Below are positions 1 to 5,929 of a stretch of 15,481 nt of DNA, one piece after another (within the stretch, counting starts at the first letter, position 1; every line of letters starts with the position of its first letter). Where the stretch lies: the NCBI RefSeq assembly GCF_000717595.1, contig NZ_JNZO01000058.1:1-15481 (forward strand), read 5' to 3'. The stretch is from Streptomyces flavochromogenes. GTDB taxonomy: Bacteria > Actinomycetota > Actinomycetes > Streptomycetales > Streptomycetaceae. The position numbers and the translations under genes are program-made. Under the pieces are notes generated by a model, which saw nothing but the letters and a program-made list of their open reading frames with translations, was not told the DNA's origin and did not search any database.

Positions 1-1
1 G

Positions 2-97
2 CCCGCCCTCGCCCTCGGCCGGGCCTACGACGTGCTCATCCACCTCCATCGGGTCCGCGCGGCCGACAAGCTCACGCGGGGGGCGTCCGCCCCGTAG
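2..97 (+). CDS. 3' end of an unidentified gene (partial)
   Basis: The frame starting at base 2 is open from the window edge to a TAG at 95-97 and gives 31 residues ending TRGASAP. Codons end almost only in G or C, as in real genes of this DNA. The peptide contains an alanine/leucine/arginine helix (GRAYDVLIHLHRVRAADKL) and a short polar tail. It is too short for a family call. The gene points toward the minus-strand cassette, so the two units converge in the next 160 bp. Confidence 0.4.
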   Translation, partial: PALALGRAYDVLIHLHRVRAADKLTRGASAP

Positions 98-128
98 CGC
101 GGGCGCCGCCTCGTAGAGGACCGCCGGG

Positions 129-218
129 AAGATCACCAGGGGCGGCCGACGGTGTCGCGGCCGACCGGCCCTATGGGCATGACCCAGATACGCCAGAAAC
201 CCGCCACGGGGTGATCTT
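129..218. repeat. Spaced inverted repeat between convergent genes
   Basis: AAGATCACC at 129-137 is matched by its exact reverse complement GGTGATCTT at 210-218, and the match extends as GGG/CCC with one unpaired base. The arms are 72 bp apart, too far for a simple terminator. It lies between the + gene ending at 97 and the minus-strand coding sequence ending at 263. It could be an operator pair or an old mobile-element end; nothing visible decides this. Confidence 0.35.
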
Positions 219-262
219 GCCCGTGAGGGCGGTGACGCGGCGGGTCTGACGGCGCCGCCGGG

Positions 263-390
263 TTACCCCTGGGTCTTGATCCCGATCGCCGGGTTCAGGT
301 CGCTCCACCCGCGAACGAGACGCTGTCCGGCCTGGTCGACGAGGCCGGACAGGCCGTGGGCGAGTTCGGGGTCTGCCGTCAGCGCAGGAT
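263..390 (-). pseudogene. Out-of-frame 3' part of the 98-residue gene
   Basis: Directly past the stop of the upstream gene (379-381) another minus-strand frame reads ALTADPELAHGLSGLVDQAG and continues to WSDLNPAIGIKTQG before a TAA at 263-265. Nearly every codon here ends in G or C, and no ATG, GTG or TTG starts it. Adding one base near 383-388 joins PAIL of the upstream frame to ALTADPEL of this one and gives a protein of about 137 residues. I read it as the original C-terminus, cut off by a one-base deletion or by a sequencing error. No family was recognised. Confidence 0.5.
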
Positions 391-675
391 GGCCGGCTTC
401 GGTAGCAGCGTGCTCAGCAGCTGGGCTGTCTCCGCTTCCATGTCCACTCCTCCGCCGAGTCCTTCGTTGATGCGAGCCAGTCGGGCGGCGGCAGCGCGGA
501 GGGCTTCCATGTCTCCGGCGCCGTGGTGGGCGAGGACGACCTGTCGGTGAAGGAGTTCACTCTCCTCCGCGGCGAGAAGGCACTGGTGCGCGGCCCAGAG
601 CGCGCTGACGTAGTCGGCTGACTCCCGGCGGCGGTTGGACAGCTCGTGGGCGACGTCGACGATGGCCGAGACCAT
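379..675 (-). CDS. Small helical hypothetical protein, third gene of the STAND cassette
   Basis: The ORF encodes 98 residues from ATG 675 to TGA 379-381 and is predicted soluble. It is rich in Ala, Leu, Glu and Arg in helix-like spacing (MVSAIVDVAHEL, then ESADYVSALWAAHQCLLAAEES and MEALRAAAARLARINEGL), with no membrane segment or signal peptide. It begins 20 bp after the stop of the 123-residue gene on the same strand, so the two are probably co-transcribed. The ribosome site is weak (AAGAG directly before ATG), but no other start lies in frame downstream of the previous stop. The C-terminus is suspect, because a well-biased coding frame continues beyond the stop in another phase (263-390). 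No family was recognised and the function is unknown; its position suggests a partner or regulator of the STAND protein. Confidence 0.6.
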   Translation of the reverse strand: MVSAIVDVAHELSNRRRESADYVSALWAAHQCLLAAEESELLHRQVVLAHHGAGDMEALRAAAARLARINEGLGGGVDMEAETAQLLSTLLPKPAILR

Positions 676-695
676 CTCTTGGATGACCGGCTCGG

Positions 696-1067
696 TTAGG
701 CGTAGCGCTGGGGGTCGATCGCGGCGAAGGGCCGGCCGCGGACGAGCGCGAGGGCAACGCCGTCAGGGCACTGCTTGCCGGGCCGCAGCCACATCGGTAG
801 GGAGACGGCGGCCTGCGCGGACGAAAAAGCGAGGGTGAGGGGGCGGATACGCGCATCGTCAGTGGTACCCGGCGCCGCGGTGAACCCGGACCGGGCACGG
901 ACGTCCACCATCAGGCCGGCTGGCGTGACTGCAGCCCTGCGGGCCCTGGCCCGGATGTATGGCTGCCACCGCTGGCGCACCTCGGCAGCCATACGGTCCG
1001 CGAGATCAGCCCGCGGCTTCCACGCCGGGCCGCTCTCAGGTGACGAAACGGAAGACGAATAGGCCAT
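696..1067 (-). CDS. Hypothetical protein overlapping the STAND gene, second in the cassette
   Basis: The ORF encodes 123 residues. The start ATG 1067 is chosen because GGGAGG (1073-1078 on the opposite strand) lies five bases upstream, an excellent ribosome site located inside the last codons of the STAND gene. The two genes overlap by 32 bp, which points to translational coupling. The N-terminus is polar and serine-rich. An arginine-rich helix (MAAEVRQRWQPYIRARARRA, about residues 26-45) follows, then a mixed beta-like region with VTPAGLMVDVRARSGFTAAP, LTLAFSSAQAAVSLPMWL and CPDGVALALVRGRPFAAIDP. It has no membrane segment or metal motif. I do not recognise a family. The tight coupling suggests a product needed in proportion to the STAND ATPase, for example an adaptor or inhibitor; this is inference. 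Confidence 0.65.
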   Translation of the reverse strand: MAYSSSVSSPESGPAWKPRADLADRMAAEVRQRWQPYIRARARRAAVTPAGLMVDVRARSGFTAAPGTTDDARIRPLTLAFSSAQAAVSLPMWLRPGKQCPDGVALALVRGRPFAAIDPQRYA

Positions 1068-4000
1068 TGTCGCCTCCCACCGCGAGTTCTCCAGCGGCCC
1101 CCCAGGAACACGAGATGAGCGCTCCTTCAGCTCGCGCTATGGCCACGGTGCGGTGATCTGAGATGGACCAGATTCGTGCGGTTCTGTCGCGGCTGGTGGT
1201 GGCGAGCCAGCTGCCGTCCGGCGCAATGGCTACCGCCTCCACCGTGTCGGTGTGGCCGGTGAGGGTGGCGGTGCAGGTTGCTGTGGCCCGATCCCAGATC
1301 CGCACGGTCCCGTCGAGGCTGGTGGTGGCGAGCCAGCTGCCGTCCGGCGCAATGGCTACCGCCTCCACCGAGTGGGTGTGGCCGGTGAGGGTGGCGGTGC
1401 AGGTTGCTGTGGCCCGATCCCAGATCCGCACGGTCCCGTCGAGGCTGCTGGTGGCGAGCCAGCTGCCGTCCGGCGCGATCGCCACCGAAGTCACCGTGTC
1501 GGTGTGGCCGGTGAGGGTGGCGATGCAGGTTGCGGTGACCTGATCCCAGATCCGCACGGTTCTGTCGCGGCTGGCGGTGGCGAGCCAGCTGCCGTCCGGC
1601 GCGATCGCCACCGAAGTCAACAAGCCGGTGTGACCGGTAAGAGTGCCGGTGAGGGTCCTGGTGGCCCGGTCCCAGATCTGCGCGTCGTCGTATCTGGTAG
1701 TGATGGCGAGCCAGGTGCCGTCTGGCGCACTGGCCACCGATTCCACCGGGTTGGTGTGGTCAACGCGTGAGGAATCGGGTGCAGAGGGCATTCGGTCCCA
1801 GGTTCGCGCGGTTGCGTCGGTGCTGGCGGTGGCGAGCCAGGTGCCGTCCGGCGCGATCGCCACCGACTGAACCGTGGCGGTGTGGCCGGTGAGGGTGGCA
1901 ATGCAGGTTCCGCTGGTGCGATCCCAGATCCGCGCGGTTTCGGCGAGGCTGGTGGTGGCGAGCCAGCTGCCATCTGGCGCGATCGCCATCGAAGTCACCG
2001 AGTAGGTGTGCCGGAGGGTGGCGGTGCAGGTTGCGGTGGCCGGGTCCCAGATCCGCGTTGCGTCGGTGCTGGTGGTGGCGAGCCAGGTGCCGTCCGGCGC
2101 AATAGCCACCGACGCCACAAAGTATGGGTGCCGGAGCGAGGCGGTGCAGGTTGCGGTGGCCCGATCCCAGATCCGCGCGGTTTCGTCGTAGCTGCTGGTG
2201 GCGAGCCAGGTGCCGTCCGGCGCGATCGCGACCGAAGTCACCAAGCTGGTGTGACCGGTGAGAGTGCCGGTGCAGGTTGCGGTGGCCCGATCCCAGATCC
2301 GCACGGTCTTGTCGGTGCTGGCGGTGGCGAGCCAACTACTGTCCGGCGCGATGGCTACCGCCTGCACCAAGTCGCTGTGGCCGGTGAGGGCGGCGGTGCA
2401 GGCTCCGGTGGCCCGATCCCAGATCCGCACGGTTTCGTCGAGGCTGGTGGTGGCAAGCCAGCTGCCGTCCGGCGCAATAGCCACCGTAGTCACCGAGTGG
2501 GTGTGATGGAGGGTGGCGGTGCAGGTTGCGGTGGCCCGGTCCCAGATCCGCGCGGTCCCGTCGAGGCTGGTGGTGACGAGCCAGCTGCCGTCCGGCGCGA
2601 TCGCCACCGCCTCCACTCCCCCGGTGTGACTGGTGAGGGTGGCGATGCAGGCTCCGGTGGCCCGATCCCAGATCCGCGCGGTCCCGTCGAGGCTAGTGGT
2701 GACGAGCCAGGTGCCGTCCGGCGCGATCGCCACCGCCTCCACTCCCCCGGTGTGACTGGTGAGGGTGCGGTGTAGTGCGGGAGAAGGGGCGTCGGGTGGT
2801 GGCCATTCGTTGGCGAGGCAGGGGCGTTGCAAGGGGTCGTGCTGACGTGCGGTGATCTGGGGGCGCCAGTGCGGGTGGGTGTCGAGGCGGGTGTGCAGGA
2901 CCCCGGTGAGGGCGTGGGGCGGATCGGTGGGGGTGAGGAGGTGAGCGGTCTGGGCCAGGCTGCGGGCAAGCGGCCGGGTCGAGGGGGTGTCGATACGGGT
3001 GAGGTCCGTCCAGGGGGCGGTCGGCCCGCGCTGGGCGAGGCGGGTCTCCACCCATCGCAGGTCACCCGCCACAGCTTCGGCAGAGCGGGTGCGTCCGGCC
3101 GCGAGCATGTGCTCGATGAGGTGGTCGAGTAGATAGCCGTCCGACAGCTGCCACCAGGCACGTTCGGGGTCGGGTGCGGTGGGGACGATGGGCTGGGCGG
3201 GGGGCAGAGTGGCTGCAACGGTGTCAATCAGCAGGCCGTTGAGCCGGGCCAAGCCTGCAGTGCCGAGATCGCTGCGCAGATAGTCGCGGATGACGTCGTG
3301 GAGGCTGATGGTGCCGCCACCACGTGCGTCGAGGGTGAGGAGGGACAGGCGCTCGAGATCCCGGCACAGGGTTCGTGTCTGGTCCACGGTCAGCTGACCG
3401 CTTGCCTCCCACAGTCGGGCGACCAGGGAAATGGGTACGGACTCGTCCTCGGTGAAGATGCCGAGCGCGGTGAACTGCTCCGAGCCTCCAGGCGGCAGCA
3501 GGGTGGTTGCGGCCTCGATGGATGCTTTGACAGCCTGGTTCCGCAGACGCGGCTCGTCCATGTTCCAGGTGGCGGCGGGGTCATCCACGGCGGCGGGCCC
3601 GCTGTCGCGTAGCTGGTGAAGGATCCGCTCGGCGGTGACGGTGGGATCGGCGCCGGCGGCGCACTGCTCGGAGATCAGGCGGTTCGTCAGGCGCAGCAGC
3701 AGTGCCCAGCGGCCGGTTGCTCTCAGTAGGGCATCCACCAGGAGCTCGGGCAGTGGTGGCAGGTTCCACGTCAGTACGGTCTTGGCCTGGTCGCGGGACA
3801 TCTGGTCGACGGCGATGTGGCCCGTTCCGGGGGGGAGTAGCGCGGGGTTGCGGGTGGTGACCAGCCGTACGCAGCGGCGGCCCCCGGATAGGAATGGGTC
3901 GAGTTGTTCGGGATCCCACACGTCGTCCAGGACGAGCAGGGTGCGGGGGCGTTTGTCGAGAAGCCGGCCCAGGTGGGCGCCGGCCAGGTCGGGGTCGTCG

Positions 4001-4563
4001 AACTCGGTGCTGTCGCCGGTGATGAAGCGGGTGACCTCGACGACCTTGGCCGCCACAGCTGCACGTCCGCGGACGTCCCGGCCGATGGTGACGGTGTAGA
4101 TCCGGGGCCTCAGAGGAGGCAACGATCGAGTCCGGAACCGCCACCGCACGCGACGACGGGCGCACACGGCGGTGGCCAGCGTGGTCTTCCCGAACCCTCC
4201 CGCCCCCCACAGGGATGTGGTGATGCCTACGGCGCGGCCGCCGCGGCACACCGCAGCCGCCGCGGCGCGCGTCTGGGCCCGGTCGACGAACCAGGCCGGC
4301 ACAGCCACGGGCGCGGGCGGTGGTGGATCGTTCACGGCCGCCGGTAGGCGTAATTGCAACCACGCCGCCATACCGGCAGCCACGATCGCCATCGGCGCCG
4401 AGACGCCGAGAGACCACCACGGGTGCTGCCGGAGTTCATCCAGGAGCCAGGGCCAGCTAGCAGTCGCAGTGGCAGCGTTCCCCGCCAGCGCCAGCACAAT
4501 CGCCAGCGCAACGCCCAGGCTGGCAAGCGCCACGATTCCCGCCGCCCACACCCGCACAAGCAT
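1036..4563 (-). CDS. Membrane-anchored NB-ARC (STAND) ATPase with WD40 propellers
   Basis: The protein has 1175 residues. Two hydrophobic segments (about 7-28 and 51-71) form an N-terminal membrane hairpin, and a proline-rich linker follows (74-90). The NB-ARC ATPase shows Walker A GAGGFGKTT (120-128), Walker B TLLVLDDVW (208-216), sensor TTRNP (236-240) and an MHD-type LHDVIRDYL (421-429). A helical region with no recognised repeat spans about 430-600. Thirteen WD40 blades fill 602-1143 (typically VAIAPDG, then RIWDRAT), and a degenerate fourteenth fills 1144-1175. That count fits two seven-bladed propellers. STAND proteins are oligomerising signal switches used in bacterial antiphage and developmental signalling; ligand sensing by the WD40 part and output through the membrane part are inferred. 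Start ATG 4563 follows a G-rich site (GGGGGTGGGCGG) and a promoter about 36 bp upstream. It heads a three-gene operon. Confidence 0.9.
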   Translation of the reverse strand: MLVRVWAAGIVALASLGVALAIVLALAGNAATATASWPWLLDELRQHPWWSLGVSAPMAIVAAGMAAWLQLRLPAAVNDPPPPAPVAVPAWFVDRAQTRAAAAAVCRGGRAVGITTSLWGAGGFGKTTLATAVCARRRVRWRFRTRSLPPLRPRIYTVTIGRDVRGRAAVAAKVVEVTRFITGDSTEFDDPDLAGAHLGRLLDKRPRTLLVLDDVWDPEQLDPFLSGGRRCVRLVTTRNPALLPPGTGHIAVDQMSRDQAKTVLTWNLPPLPELLVDALLRATGRWALLLRLTNRLISEQCAAGADPTVTAERILHQLRDSGPAAVDDPAATWNMDEPRLRNQAVKASIEAATTLLPPGGSEQFTALGIFTEDESVPISLVARLWEASGQLTVDQTRTLCRDLERLSLLTLDARGGGTISLHDVIRDYLRSDLGTAGLARLNGLLIDTVAATLPPAQPIVPTAPDPERAWWQLSDGYLLDHLIEHMLAAGRTRSAEAVAGDLRWVETRLAQRGPTAPWTDLTRIDTPSTRPLARSLAQTAHLLTPTDPPHALTGVLHTRLDTHPHWRPQITARQHDPLQRPCLANEWPPPDAPSPALHRTLTSHTGGVEAVAIAPDGTWLVTTSLDGTARIWDRATGACIATLTSHTGGVEAVAIAPDGSWLVTTSLDGTARIWDRATATCTATLHHTHSVTTVAIAPDGSWLATTSLDETVRIWDRATGACTAALTGHSDLVQAVAIAPDSSWLATASTDKTVRIWDRATATCTGTLTGHTSLVTSVAIAPDGTWLATSSYDETARIWDRATATCTASLRHPYFVASVAIAPDGTWLATTSTDATRIWDPATATCTATLRHTYSVTSMAIAPDGSWLATTSLAETARIWDRTSGTCIATLTGHTATVQSVAIAPDGTWLATASTDATARTWDRMPSAPDSSRVDHTNPVESVASAPDGTWLAITTRYDDAQIWDRATRTLTGTLTGHTGLLTSVAIAPDGSWLATASRDRTVRIWDQVTATCIATLTGHTDTVTSVAIAPDGSWLATSSLDGTVRIWDRATATCTATLTGHTHSVEAVAIAPDGSWLATTSLDGTVRIWDRATATCTATLTGHTDTVEAVAIAPDGSWLATTSRDRTARIWSISDHRTVAIARAEGALISCSWGAAGELAVGGDNGLFVFRFVT
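1135..2760 (-). repeat. Tandem ~126-bp repeat array, 13 units (WD40 blades)
   Basis: Thirteen consecutive units of 120-126 bp encode blades of 42, 41 (twice) or 40 residues. The core VAIAPDG-WLAT-S-D-T-RIWDRAT-C-TL is nearly constant at both DNA and protein level. Units 1 and 2 (about 2509-2760) are almost identical. Differences cluster after the GH-like pair (GGVEA, HSVTT, SDLVQA, SLVTS, YFVAS, DTVTS) and around the S-D-T turn. One unit (about 2010-2129) lacks two residues, and units 8 and 9 (about 1639-1890) are the most diverged. The pattern indicates recent duplication or gene conversion between units. Confidence 0.9.
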
Positions 4564-4598
4564 CCGCCCACCCCCGGTATCTGCTCTCCCTGCGCCGG

Positions 4599-4627
4599 AC
4601 CCTAGCGACCACTACGCACCGCATCAA
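4599..4627 (-). promoter_or_regulatory. Vegetative-type promoter of the STAND cassette
   Basis: On the minus strand TTGATG (4622-4627) and TAGGGT (4599-4604) are separated by exactly 17 bp. TAGGGT fits the Streptomyces HrdB -10 consensus TAGRRT fully, and TTGATG matches TTGACR at five of six positions. Transcription would begin near 4592, about 30 bases before ATG 4563. I saw no operator-like repeat overlapping it, which suits constitutive low-level expression of a sensor. Confidence 0.6.
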
Positions 4628-5095
4628 CGGAACGCCACATGAGCGAGCAGGCCGGGTACATCGACGATGTCCGACAGCTCGAGCTCCTCCCCGCGCGCTC
4701 AACCACTCGCCGGCTGCGGATCCGATCGGATGTACCGCGCTGTAGCTGATGAATGTGGATCGTCGGTCGAGTTCCCGGGCCGTGGCGGCTCCAAGGCCGC
4801 GCGGCGCCAGTCACCACGGCGACGAAGCCGTTCAATGGCCCCAGGCTGTCGCGTGTGTCGTCCTCCCAATGGGGCGGTGCGCAGCAGCCCAGGGGTCGGG
4901 GGGCGTCTGGAGGTAGCCCGGGCTCGTACCGGTGGCGCTCCCTGCCGCTCCCCCGGGAAACTCGGCGGACAATGGCGGGTCGCGCCGGCCCCAGCGCCAG
5001 AGCGTCGAAACGAGATCGTGCCTACGCTGGTAGTGGTTCTCCCCTAGCGGAGAAGCGGGGGCCAGGAACGCAACGCCGGAGAGGCGAGTACAGCC
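4628..5095. other. Gene-free stretch between divergent units
   Basis: These 468 bases separate the divergently transcribed STAND cassette and the 129-residue gene. Open frames exist on both strands, but they have arginine/proline/serine-rich low-complexity products, poor codon bias and no good ribosome sites. A small perfect hairpin, TTCTCC then CCTAGC then GGAGAA, lies at 5037-5054, about 40 bp before the ATG at 5096, and could be an operator or leader structure. Otherwise I see nothing. Confidence 0.5.
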
Positions 5096-5485
5096 ATGGC
5101 CAAGCAGCCGAAACCGTCCCAGCCGCGGCACGGAGAAGGGCCCAGCCCGCACCAGGGCACCGAGCAGCACGGCTGGTCACCCGATGTCGACGCGACCCGT
5201 CAGCAAGACAACCCGAGCGCACGCCGCTCGTTCGATACCGACGAGTACGCACCCCAGAAGGGCCCCGGCCGCACGGTGTCCAAAGAAGAGAAGGGCAATC
5301 CGCACGGCAAACCGGTGAAGAGCACGAGCGACCGCGGCGAGGAGCAGAACAAAAGCGGACACCAGGACGGCATGCACGACACCGGCACCACCGGCCGATC
5401 CCGGCGCCCCAGCGGCACCCGGGACGCATCGGCCGCCACCGGCGTCGACCCGCAGGACCCCCCTAGGGAAAGCACGGCGCACTGA
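5096..5485 (+). CDS. Small disordered hydrophilic protein
   Basis: The product has 129 residues, is extremely polar and has almost no hydrophobic residues: Lys, Arg, Asp, Glu, Gln, Gly, Pro, Ser and Thr dominate, and there are no cysteines. It contains no predicted fold, membrane segment or signal peptide, so it is probably intrinsically disordered. ATG 5096 follows GGAGAGG with an 11-base spacer. The block QKGPGRTVSKEEKGNPHGKP and the tail DPQDPPRESTAH recall short hydrophilic proteins that are common and uncharacterised in Streptomyces. It is a single gene with a terminator-like hairpin 24 bp after its stop. Possible roles are stress protection or nucleic-acid binding, but nothing in the sequence proves either. 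Confidence 0.65.
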   Translation: MAKQPKPSQPRHGEGPSPHQGTEQHGWSPDVDATRQQDNPSARRSFDTDEYAPQKGPGRTVSKEEKGNPHGKPVKSTSDRGEEQNKSGHQDGMHDTGTTGRSRRPSGTRDASAATGVDPQDPPRESTAH

Positions 5486-5508
5486 CGACACGGCCGCCAA
5501 TCACCTCT

Positions 5509-5530
5509 ACCGGCGTACCGGCCGGCCGGT
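5509..5530. terminator. Hairpin/palindrome between convergent genes
   Basis: ACCGGCCGGCCGGT at 5517-5530 is a perfect 14-bp palindrome. An alternative stem pairs ACCGGC (5509-5514) with GCCGGT (5525-5530) around a 10-base loop. It sits 23 bp after the + gene stop and just beyond the stop of the minus gene ending at 5534, so it could serve both transcripts. There is no T-tract, as is usual for terminators in GC-rich actinomycetes. Confidence 0.5.
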
Positions 5531-5533
5531 TCG

Positions 5534-5707
5534 TCATTCCGGCTCCATAGCGGGGCGCGACGGCTTGTTCATCCTCCGCGGGTCGATGCCTTCGGCCGCC
5601 AGCTGCTCCAGCGTGTAGGCCAGCAGGCCCTCGCCGTCAGCCGCGCGTTCGCGGGCGGACTCGCGGAGCTGCCGCGCCTCGTCCTCGTCGAAGATCAGGT
5701 GCGCCAT
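5534..5707 (-). CDS. 57-residue acidic helical hypothetical protein
   Basis: The start is ATG 5707, not the longer upstream frame, because GGAGGA (5712-5717, opposite strand) lies four bases before it and the upstream frame encodes low-complexity Ser/Arg/Pro sequence. The product begins MAHLIFDEDEARQLRESARE, continues with a helix (GEGLLAYTLEQLAAEGID) and ends in a basic, proline-containing tail. It has no cysteines, membrane segment or known motif. It lies 222 bp downstream of the PQQ-like gene on the same strand. That gap holds only a weak 60-residue frame (5751-5933) with no ribosome site. The function is unknown; the size and acidic amphipathic helices would fit a small binding partner. 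Confidence 0.65.
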   Translation of the reverse strand: MAHLIFDEDEARQLRESARERAADGEGLLAYTLEQLAAEGIDPRRMNKPSRPAMEPE

Positions 5708-5929
5708 CGGGTCCTCCGGCGATCGGGTACAAACCGAGGCCAGCGCAGCATCACTTCTCAGGGACCAGGACGGACACCACGGTCCGCGGTACTGGGCGGG
5801 GCGCCCGGTAGTAGGGCCACGCGGACGAGGTCGCGGAGAGTCCCAGGCGAACGCCGAACTCCTTTTGGAGGAGCGCACGGTGTGGATCACGGTCACGGCG
5901 ATTTGCGGTGTCGCTCATCGCGGCGCCCA

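Noticed and set aside
1135..2760. CRISPR or satellite-like array
   Set aside because: The units are 126 bp, have no separate spacers and encode WD40 blades in frame.
1163..2775. Long + strand frames through the WD40 region with glycine/arginine-rich 42-residue repeats
   Set aside because: They are antisense shadows of the 126-bp repeat; the minus frame has clear Walker and WD40 motifs.
4650..4700. Short minus frame reading ELSDIVDVPGLLAHVAFR
   Set aside because: It has no start codon after the preceding stop, is only about 25 codons long and has no ribosome site.
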